From a virus: DNA of 35,900 nt. The stretch's first letter is position 1; every line of letters begins with the position of its first letter. Below the pieces are notes generated by a model. That model did no database searches and was not told the origin of the DNA. It saw only the letters and a program-made list of their open reading frames with translations. This document shows positions 30,857 to 35,900 of this stretch, piece after piece. The stretch spans positions 1-35,900 of IMG/VR virus record IMGVR_UViG_3300048838_000397; one strand, given 5' to 3'. A program made the position numbers and the translations under genes.

Positions 30857-31262
30857 ATCCCCGTCTATCCCCATCCCCATCCAATTATCCCCGAATCGGC
30901 GCCATAGTCGCGGTTAAAATTGTTAGATACATTAACATGCTACTTTTGAATACAATGTAAGTAGCGGAATCGGCGGCGTCTATCCCCGGGTTCCCCGGGC
31001 TATCCCCGGATTTTAGAAGGCCGTGGAACATTATATAGCCTGCCGTGAAACAACTTTTACCGGGGAACCCGGGGATTATGGGGAGAAAATAGGCACTTAG
31101 GTTTTGCATGGTCTATTGTGAGGTAGCTTAACTTGATCGAAATAAACTAATATGGAGATTTCCCTGGGATCCCCGGATTTGGAATTTAATGAAGGCATAT
31201 CTCCCATCGTGCTGGTAGTTAGATGGGTGCTACGTTGACCGGGGATTCAATAAATCATCCCC
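30857..31262. repeat. Noncoding ATCCCC repeat region (candidate origin or operator array)
   Basis: No convincing gene lies between 30833 and 31355. It holds eight ATCCCC copies on the plus strand (30857, 30867, 30873, 30887, 30982, 31002, 31169, 31257) and two on the minus strand (31071-31076, 31241-31246). Several extend to ATCCCCGGATTT or ATCCCCGGGTT. AT-rich segments lie between them (30910-30965, 31090-31165). Iterated sites beside AT-rich DNA next to a replication operon fit an origin or a repressor cluster. Confidence 0.6.
30982..31076. repeat. 17-bp perfect inverted repeat pair
   Basis: The 17 bases at 30982-30998 (ATCCCCGGGTTCCCCGG) recur exactly as the reverse complement at 31060-31076, with 61 bases between the arms. 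Each arm contains two half-site-like CCCCGG units. The pair lies inside the repeat-rich noncoding region and could be a protein-bound origin or operator element, or fold as a long stem in RNA. Confidence 0.8.
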
Positions 31263-31355
31263 ACATTCCAGCGCGCTCGGCGCCGAAAATAGTTGCGGCG
31301 AGTTCGCACCTCATGCGATAGTCCCGCCGCGTCGGGATGGTGTAGCATCAGCGCG

Positions 31356-31661
31356 ATGCTAGCTGAGTACATCCAGTTCCGGGCCAGATATTTAGCCGCC
31401 CATGTTCACACGATCCCCGTCGAGGAGCGCACCATCGCCGGCCTGGCGCGTCGGATGGGCCTCTCCTATAGCGACCTACGTAGTCGGCTCACGAGATCGC
31501 CAGCGCCGGGCCTGTCGCTCCAGGCGATGGAGTCACTCGCTGCAGGCCTCCGGGTGTCGGTACTCGATCTAGTGGTCGGCTTCGAGCGATGGCGCGACAT
31601 CCGCGTAGCCGAGGCCGCCGCCGCACACGCGGCCGATGCTAGGCTTGCGTCGGGCCGCTAG
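31356..31661 (+). CDS. XRE-like helix-turn-helix regulator
   Basis: This 101-residue protein starts at the ATG at 31356; the extension to 31293 is Cys/Arg-rich shadow. The central part is a helix-turn-helix: RTIAGLARRMGLSYSDLRSRL, then LSLQAMESLAAGLRVSVLDLV, matching the two-helix pattern of XRE/Cro-type regulators. The C terminus is Ala-rich and charged. It lies just after the repeat region, so those repeats may be its binding sites. It is the first gene of the small-gene cluster. Confidence 0.65.
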   Translation: MLAEYIQFRARYLAAHVHTIPVEERTIAGLARRMGLSYSDLRSRLTRSPAPGLSLQAMESLAAGLRVSVLDLVVGFERWRDIRVAEAAAAHAADARLASGR

Positions 31662-31715
31662 GTGTGGTGTACTCCATTCGCCGGGCCGACGAGGCATCCA
31701 TCGAAAGCGAAAACC

Positions 31716-32084
31716 ATGACCACGATCTATGTCGACTACGATGTTCCCAGTGCCGCCTTTACTCGCATTGAATCCCTTGCGCTCAACCGTTTCGAGCGCA
31801 ATCTGAATTGGAACGGCGCCACCATTTTGGTGCGGCGAGGCGAGTACACATATATAGATGCCGCCCACAGAAAGCGAAGAAAAATGAACGAATCCGAATA
31901 CTCACAAGAACTCATCAATGCAGTCGTCGACCACGCTCGGCCAATGACAGGAGGGCAGTCATGGCAGTGGTCCCAAATTGTGGAGCTCGTCCGCGAAGAA
32001 GTGAGCGAGGATGTAGATGCTCCGCAACGCGTTGCCGATGAGATCCGCGAGGCGAATGGATTCACACCACTCCCCACCGAATAA
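31716..32084 (+). CDS. Hypothetical protein upstream of the first ribozyme
   Basis: This 122-residue protein starts at the ATG at 31716 (MTTIYVDYDVPSAAF), preferred over GTG at 31662. It has a beta-rich N-terminal half (NWNGATILVRRGEYTYIDAAHR) and a helical, acidic C-terminal half (SEYSQELINAVVDHAR). An internal ATG at 31884, itself preceded by AGCGAAG, could give the second half alone. The stop lies two bases before the first hammerhead. Function unknown. Confidence 0.6.
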   Translation: MTTIYVDYDVPSAAFTRIESLALNRFERNLNWNGATILVRRGEYTYIDAAHRKRRKMNESEYSQELINAVVDHARPMTGGQSWQWSQIVELVREEVSEDVDAPQRVADEIREANGFTPLPTE

Positions 32085-32086
32085 TA

Positions 32087-32136
32087 GGTCGAAACGCCTG
32101 CGGGCGTCTGCACTTCAGGAGTGCACTGAGGAGACC
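32087..32136 (+). ncRNA. Type II hammerhead ribozyme 1
   Basis: All conserved parts appear in type II order. Stem II arms are GGTC (32087-32090) and GACC (32133-32136). GAAA lies at 32091-32094. Stem III has A15.1 at 32094 paired with U16.1 at 32107 and four G-C/C-G pairs closing a TGCG loop. The cleavage C is 32108, in GTC. Stem I is TGCACT (32109-32114) paired perfectly with AGTGCA (32120-32125) around TCAGG. The core CTGAGGA lies at 32126-32132. Self-cleavage is predicted between 32108 and 32109, leaving the gene at 32140 with a hairpin 5' leader. Confidence 0.88.
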
Positions 32137-32139
32137 ACC

Positions 32140-32367
32140 ATGACCACCGAGATCTACACTGCATCATTTTCCGTTGGAGCACGCACAGAAATCTATGAGT
32201 ACGCCGTCAAGGCGAGTTCGTTCGACGAGGCCTTTGGTCTCGCCCTCAAAAAGAAAAACAAGAAAAATCCACTCGTCAAGAAATGGAATACATGCGGCAT
32301 CCGCTGCAAGAGTGAGGGTGGAAAGGTTTGGGATTCAGATTCAAAAAGACTGATGGCTGACTATTAG
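32140..32367 (+). CDS. Small hypothetical protein between two ribozymes
   Basis: This 75-residue protein starts at the ATG at 32140. Its ribosome-binding site GAGGAG (32128-32133) is part of the hammerhead core just upstream. The sequence is beta-like (TEIYTASFSVGARTEIYEYAV), then very basic (LKKKNKKNPLVKKW) with two Cys (TCGIRCKSEGGK). It might bind nucleic acid. The stop at 32365-32367 touches the next ribozyme. The frame upstream to 32017 is a shadow. Confidence 0.65.
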   Translation: MTTEIYTASFSVGARTEIYEYAVKASSFDEAFGLALKKKNKKNPLVKKWNTCGIRCKSEGGKVWDSDSKRLMADY

Positions 32368-32425
32368 GCCGAAACCTAGCGCCTAGGCGCGACGGTCTGC
32401 CCGTGATGCGGGCGCTGAAGAGGCT
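32367..32425 (+). ncRNA. Type II hammerhead ribozyme 2
   Basis: It has the same order as the first. Stem II arms are GGCC (32367-32370) and GGCT (32422-32425), four pairs with one G-U. GAAA lies at 32371-32374. Stem III is ACC/GGT (32374-32376 with 32394-32396), then an internal loop and a GCGC/GCGC helix with a CTAG loop. The cleavage C is 32397. Stem I is TGCCCG (32398-32403) with CGGGCG (32409-32414), one G-U, loop TGATG. The core CTGAAGA lies at 32415-32421. Predicted cleavage is between 32397 and 32398. All invariant bases are present, and the stems differ from ribozyme 1 by covarying pairs. Confidence 0.85.
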
Positions 32426-32428
32426 ATT

Positions 32429-32659
32429 ATGAAAATTAGAAAGGTGAGGCAAACACTAGTTGCAACGCTATCCCGTGAGGATAGCAGATTCTTTGAGGTG
32501 CACCGACAGGACGCCGGATGCACATCAGAGCAGAGAGAGAGGTGGCTCGCTATGCAGGACTCGCTTCGAGCCGCTGCCGAGAAGCGCAAGCTCCTCACTG
32601 TCGAAGTTTACGCCGCCAAGCGATATGGCGGACATCAAGTGGCAGAGATCGATGTGTAG
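32429..32659 (+). CDS. Small basic hypothetical protein downstream of ribozyme 2
   Basis: This 76-residue protein begins at the ATG at 32429; its ribosome-binding site GAGG overlaps the second hammerhead core (32415-32421) and lies 6 bases from the start. It is mixed and charged (TLVATLSREDSRFFEVH, TSEQRERWLAMQDSLRAAAEKRK), with a possible helical middle and a beta end. Not recognised. A strong hairpin follows its stop. Confidence 0.62.
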   Translation: MKIRKVRQTLVATLSREDSRFFEVHRQDAGCTSEQRERWLAMQDSLRAAAEKRKLLTVEVYAAKRYGGHQVAEIDV

Positions 32660-32678
32660 TCCTATCCCCTCACCACAC

Positions 32679-32717
32679 CCCGCCCGCACCGGCTCATTTA
32701 TTGAGTGTTCGGGCGGG
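32679..32717 (+). other. Strong hairpin after the ribozyme-linked genes
   Basis: CCCGCCCG (32679-32686) pairs perfectly with CGGGCGGG (32710-32717), with a smaller inner CTCA/TGAG stem and TTTAT loop. It has no T-run, so it is not a normal terminator. A second hairpin (GTCCA/TGGAC, 32735-32750) follows before the next gene. Both could be structured leader or RNA-protecting elements. Confidence 0.55.
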
Positions 32718-32759
32718 CTTGGGGCGTTGAGGCCGTCCAGTAAGGTGGACGAAGATGAT

Positions 32760-33116
32760 ATGGACACTGAAAATAGAAATCCATTAGCATTCAGCACCAC
32801 CCTCGCACCAAGAGGGACACTATTGGACTGTGACCTCTCACCGTGCTGGCATCGCCGCACCCACCACGCCGAACCTGAGCCCCATGCTCCTCATCGCCGC
32901 AGTGTCTCGACCAGTGTGCGCTACGGTCTAGTGGAGAGCTGGTGCCCTGGCCACGGCGATCTAGCCGGGCGCTGCTGGGAGACGCCAGATCCGGGATGTC
33001 TTTCATGGGTCGACCCACGGCCTGGATCGCTCGTTGTGATGCATCGGTGCACCGATGCATCATGGCAGCCACGCGGCGGGCTCACCTGCCACGTCGTCAC
33101 AGGGTCATTCTCGTAG
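32760..33116 (+). CDS. Cys/Trp-rich hypothetical protein
   Basis: This frame of 118 residues starts at the ATG at 32760 after GGTGGACGAAGATGAT. It reads DTENRNPLAFSTTLAPRG, then a Cys/His-rich part (CDLSPCWHRRTHH) and a C-terminal half with Trp, Cys and Gly (LVESWCPGHGDLAGRCW, SLVVMHRCTDASW). Its DNA contains two strong palindromes, so part of the sequence may be selected for structure rather than protein. The long frame to 32460 is a shadow of the preceding gene. Real translation is uncertain. Confidence 0.42.
   Translation: MDTENRNPLAFSTTLAPRGTLLDCDLSPCWHRRTHHAEPEPHAPHRRSVSTSVRYGLVESWCPGHGDLAGRCWETPDPGCLSWVDPRPGSLVVMHRCTDASWQPRGGLTCHVVTGSFS
33037..33062. repeat. 26-bp perfect palindrome
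   Basis: Bases 33037-33062 are identical to their reverse complement, with TGATGCATCGGTG as one arm, and a 12-bp palindrome (TGGGTCGACCCA, 33006-33017) lies 19 bases upstream. A 26-bp perfect palindrome within a possible coding frame is unexpected. It could be a dimer-binding site, a hairpin, or a recombination relic. Confidence 0.8.
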
Positions 33117-33223
33117 GCCCCAGGCCCAGTCCCGTGCAAGCCGGGACCGCTTTCGAGCGCGGCGCCGATCACTTTTTATGTACATTTTATGTACACGGAG
33201 AATTTTAGCGTTAGGATTTCGAA
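33117..33223 (+). promoter_or_regulatory. Structured intergenic region with tandem direct repeat
   Basis: The 107-base gap holds a GTCCCG/CGGGAC hairpin (33129-33147), a CGCT/AGCG hairpin with a TTCG loop (33148-33159), and an exact tandem repeat of TTTTATGTACA (33174-33184 and 33185-33195). Each repeat contains the palindrome TGTACA, so a dimeric regulator could bind there. It precedes the gene starting at 33224. No clear promoter was found. Confidence 0.5.
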
Positions 33224-33406
33224 ATGAACATCAAGGAAATTGAAGTTGAAGTGCAAATCAAACGTGAAGACGTCAACGAGGGCATTCGCCGAGCCATCGA
33301 CGAGTGGGTGCGAATGGTTCTCGAAAATTCCGGGGACCGCCGCCAGATTCGAGGTCGTCGTCGACGTCGGGCTCGACGGCTCAAGGCGAAGGGCGTAACA
33401 CCATGA
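33224..33406 (+). CDS. Small protein with Arg-rich tail
   Basis: This 60-residue protein begins with an acidic, strand-like part (MNIKEIEVEVQIKREDVNEG), then a helical middle and a cluster of Arg residues near the end (RRQIRGRRRRRARRLKAKG). The tail could bind RNA or DNA. The ATG follows TTAGGATTTCGAA and the end overlaps the next ATG (ATGA). Function unknown. Confidence 0.55.
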   Translation: MNIKEIEVEVQIKREDVNEGIRRAIDEWVRMVLENSGDRRQIRGRRRRRARRLKAKGVTP

Positions 33407-33504
33407 CCTGCCCCCATTGCCGTGCTCGACAGTCGCTCGAATCGTGGGTGCTGGTGTTTGCGCTAGCCATCGCCACCGTGGTCGTGGTACTCTCAGCACT
33501 GTGA
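33403..33504 (+). CDS. Tiny CxxC membrane protein (33 residues)
   Basis: This 33-residue frame starts with ATG overlapping the upstream stop. It has MTCPHCRARQ, a CPHC knuckle-like start, and one hydrophobic segment (WVLVFALAIATVVVVLSAL). Such small proteins with a metal-binding or redox CxxC next to a membrane span occur in phages without known roles. It is the last gene before the terminator. Confidence 0.5.
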   Translation: MTCPHCRARQSLESWVLVFALAIATVVVVLSAL

Positions 33505-33553
33505 GCATTTCCGGCTGTGGCCGGCTCCATTGAAGCGCTCTCGCTGAACCATC

Positions 33554-33590
33554 CGCCGCTCGGGCATAGTGCTCGGGCGGCGTCCTTTTT
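33554..33590 (+). terminator. Rho-independent terminator after the small-gene cluster
   Basis: The arms CGCCGCTCGGGCA and TGCTCGGGCGGCG form a 13-position stem with two G-U pairs and a TAG loop, followed within four bases by TTTTT (33586-33590). It separates the small early-type genes from the structural gene starting at 33649. Its core is nearly identical to the terminator at 18582-18613. Confidence 0.88.
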
Positions 33591-33648
33591 AACGGACGCT
33601 ACACGAGCGGCGGTTGCGGCGTATTCGCGGCGGTGGTAGCGTTGATTC

Positions 33649-35900
33649 GTGCCGTTTCCGACCGATGGCCCGTTTGTTGCCGGCAACCTCACATGGGACA
33701 GCGTCCTCGATGCGGCCGTGCCTGGATTCCCGGGCAAGACGTTTCGCATCATGCTGGACGACCTCAAGGTCGACACTGGCGGAATTATTTCTCCGGACGA
33801 TGTCCCCACGAAGGTTGGGGCAGTTTACGGGAATACTGTAGACACGTTCATGCGGGTCGCGTGGCCGGTGATTGCCAATATCATTGCAGGTGGTTCTGGC
33901 ACTTCAATTATCAGCCCGACAGCATTCGCGGGCGACGTAGATGATTACAATCCTACCGGGTGGGGCACGGCAACACATGTCCGGCTAGACCCTGGTGGTG
34001 CAAATCGGACGGTGTTTGGCTTCGTTGCCGGAGCTGTAGTCACTAAATTTATAACGAACATTTCCGACACGTACGAGATTACTATCCACAACGGCGCAAG
34101 CGGTTCATCTGCGTCGGCATCGTGGATATTGTGTCCGGACGAGAAGGACTTCGTGCTCGCGCCACTTGCTGGCGCGATTCTGTTTTACGATACGGCTTCG
34201 TCGAGGAACAAAATCATCGCTTTGCCGCGTGGGATTGTCGGAGCCACCGGAGCAACGGACAACGCTCTGGTTCGAGCCGACGGAACAAGCACTGACGCGA
34301 TTCAGGGCAGTGTTGCCACGCTGTCGGACATTGGATTTTTGAACGGGCTTACGCGCGTAGGTCTAAGCGCTAACACAAGCGTCGATGGACTCACCGCCGT
34401 TGGCTCGGGGCATACGCTAAACGGCCTCGATGGGGCAAAGTTCATTGACCTACTGCCAATTACTGGAGAAGCCCTTAGAAACACTACATACACGGCGCTA
34501 AATATTGAGCCATCGTCTGGAGCTGCCGCTGGTGCTGGGTGCATAGCTGGGCTCGTCTTGTCCGACGACATCAATGTGATGAAAGAGGCTGGCGTCGTAG
34601 CGGTTGGCGGCGTGGATGTTGCGCGCCAAACCGTTGGGTCGCTAGCCAACGCCGTTCAAATTTTAGTGGACCCAGCCGCGGTCGATGAAACGACTGCGCT
34701 GTCCAGTGGTGGCGGGGGCAATGTTGCGGTTTGGGCGACGACGTCCGACCATGTCTACATCGGAGCTGCCGCCCCGTTCTCACGCATCGCACTGGGCTTC
34801 GACGTCAAACCTGGCGGCGAGGGACTCGATTTATCGGTGAGTTTTTCGACTGGGGTCGGGACGTGGACAGTGTGCACATCGCTCACATTCGTTGTCGACT
34901 CGAATCGCCTGAACATCATGTTCGATCCGTCCGACTTCGTTGGACACGCTGTAGGAACATCCGGGCATTACTGGATTCGTCTCACGCGTAACAATGCATC
35001 GGCGCTGGCGGATGGGTCGACGCTCGACAGCGTTCGAGTTGCGGATGGTGGTACGTATTACTGGGACAAATTAGGGCGCGCTAAGTTTTCAGCGCTCGGC
35101 CTGGTGCCGCAATCGGCGAACCCTTCCATCATTGCCGGCAGCTCGATCTGGCTCGATGAATCCGATGCGCGAATGAAGCAGGGTTCGGAGACTCTGGCGT
35201 ACCTATCGGAGATCGGTGGGGGAGGCTCTGGCGACGTCGTCGGTCCAGCTGGAGCGACAGATAACGCGGTAGCTCGATTCGATTCGACGACTGGTAAGCT
35301 CCTACAAAACTCAGTAATCATCGCCACGGACGCGGGGGCGCTGTCTGGAATTACGACGATCAACGCTTCGGGCGCGGTGACGGCCTCGAACGTGTCGGGC
35401 AACAACACCGGCGACCAGACCATTACGCTCACGAGCGACGTCACTGGATCCGGAACTGGATCATTTGCGGCGACAATCGCCAATGATGCTGTGACCTACG
35501 CAAAAATACAAAATGTTTCGGCGGCCTCGAAGCTGTTGGGGCGCGGTGACTCTGGCTCGGGCGACGTGCAGGAGATTACGCTCGGCACAAATCTCTCGAT
35601 GAGCGGGACGACGCTCAACGCATCGGGAAGCTCTCCGAGCTACTCAATCATTTCTCCGACTTCGATTGGCGCGAATCAAAACAACTACGCGCCGACGAGC
35701 TGGTCGACGGCTGACATTGTGCGGCTCACGGCGTCCGGTGATTTTGACATCACCGGATTCGACGCGACGGCATCAACGCCTCGCAAGCTACTTTGGAATG
35801 TCGACACGGCCAACACATTCACGCTCAAAGACGAATCCGCGTCGTCCACCGCGGCGAATCGCATTCAGTGCCCGTATGGCACCGACTTGAAGATCCCTCC
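33649..35900 (+). CDS. Large tail-appendage or collar structural protein (3' partial)
   Basis: An open frame of at least 750 codons starts at a GTG at 33649, just after an in-frame TGA at 33643, and runs off the window. An ATG at 33751 is an alternative start. The N terminus reads VPFPTDGPFVAGNLTWDSVL and is followed by a beta-rich series of strands. The frame contains two related motifs, GATGATDNALVRADGTSTD and GPAGATDNAVARFDSTTGK, typical of phage tail-fibre and appendage proteins, and then SGNNTGDQTITLTSDVTGSG. It belongs to the structural block that must continue beyond the window. Host-receptor binding is possible but not shown. Confidence 0.75.
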   Translation, partial: MPFPTDGPFVAGNLTWDSVLDAAVPGFPGKTFRIMLDDLKVDTGGIISPDDVPTKVGAVYGNTVDTFMRVAWPVIANIIAGGSGTSIISPTAFAGDVDDYNPTGWGTATHVRLDPGGANRTVFGFVAGAVVTKFITNISDTYEITIHNGASGSSASASWILCPDEKDFVLAPLAGAILFYDTASSRNKIIALPRGIVGATGATDNALVRADGTSTDAIQGSVATLSDIGFLNGLTRVGLSANTSVDGLTAVGSGHTLNGLDGAKFIDLLPITGEALRNTTYTALNIEPSSGAAAGAGCIAGLVLSDDINVMKEAGVVAVGGVDVARQTVGSLANAVQILVDPAAVDETTALSSGGGGNVAVWATTSDHVYIGAAAPFSRIALGFDVKPGGEGLDLSVSFSTGVGTWTVCTSLTFVVDSNRLNIMFDPSDFVGHAVGTSGHYWIRLTRNNASALADGSTLDSVRVADGGTYYWDKLGRAKFSALGLVPQSANPSIIAGSSIWLDESDARMKQGSETLAYLSEIGGGGSGDVVGPAGATDNAVARFDSTTGKLLQNSVIIATDAGALSGITTINASGAVTASNVSGNNTGDQTITLTSDVTGSGTGSFAATIANDAVTYAKIQNVSAASKLLGRGDSGSGDVQEITLGTNLSMSGTTLNASGSSPSYSIISPTSIGANQNNYAPTSWSTADIVRLTASGDFDITGFDATASTPRKLLWNVDTANTFTLKDESASSTAANRIQCPYGTDLKIP

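Noticed and set aside
30885-31109. A 74-residue minus-strand frame with Pro-Gly-rich collagen-like stretches
   Set aside because: It only translates the CCCCGG repeats, has no good ribosome-binding site, and lies in the repeat-rich noncoding region.
31662-31716. Possible third hammerhead in the gap before the gene at 31716
   Set aside because: Neither CUGANGA nor a suitably placed GAAA with closing stems is present.

Overview
This is a stretch of a tailed-phage genome (Caudoviricetes, contractile-tail type), or of a prophage, and it is not the complete genome. It opens inside the tail assembly chaperone and closes inside a large tail-appendage gene. The major capsid, capsid maturation protease, tail sheath and tail tube genes are not in the window and are expected outside its ends. 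Candidate spanin and lipoprotein genes suggest a diderm host. Codon use is GC-rich with many TCG, CGA and GAC codons. No integrase is visible, so lifestyle and host taxon cannot be settled from this sequence.

Layout. (1) 1-9.1 kb, plus strand: a compact contractile-tail and baseplate operon. In order it holds the tail chaperone with an apparent -1 frameshift, tape measure, Dit-like protein, plug, hub, Gp138-type spike, a peptidoglycan hydrolase-like protein, and the wedge proteins W (gp46), J (gp47) and I (gp48), then an appendage protein. Most genes overlap by a few bases (ATGA, TAATG). (2) 9.1-14.6 kb, plus strand: a ribbon-helix-helix-like protein, small and large terminase, DUF1073-type portal, Mu gpF-like minor head protein and a possible spanin pair. 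(3) 14.5-23.1 kb, minus strand: an early operon. Its promoter-proximal part carries a DUF6948-like protein, a Gly-X repeat protein, an SMC/RecF-like ATPase, a RecE-like exonuclease and a RecT annealase. Its distal part carries many small hypotheticals, an HNH nuclease and a zincin-like protein. The two parts are separated by an unusual leader with a tRNA T-arm mimic and an intrinsic terminator that abuts the next ribosome-binding site. (4) 23.2-30.8 kb, plus strand: a Cro-like regulator, several tiny coupled genes, an SF2 helicase, a VRR-NUC nuclease, an adenine methyltransferase, coiled-coil proteins and a Toprim/VapE-type primase-helicase, ending at a strong terminator. (5) 30.8-31.35 kb: a noncoding region packed with ATCCCCGG-type direct and inverted repeats, a candidate replication origin or operator cluster. 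(6) 31.36-33.6 kb: small plus-strand genes, two of which are preceded by what read as canonical type II hammerhead ribozymes whose conserved core also supplies the Shine-Dalgarno sequence. The cluster ends in a terminator. (7) 33.65 kb to the end: a structural appendage gene that runs off the window.

The recombination genes (ATPase, exonuclease, RecT) probably form one homologous-recombination module. The helicase, VRR-NUC nuclease and Toprim/VapE protein probably form the replication module. The most unusual feature is the tandem ribozyme arrangement at 32.09-32.43 kb.
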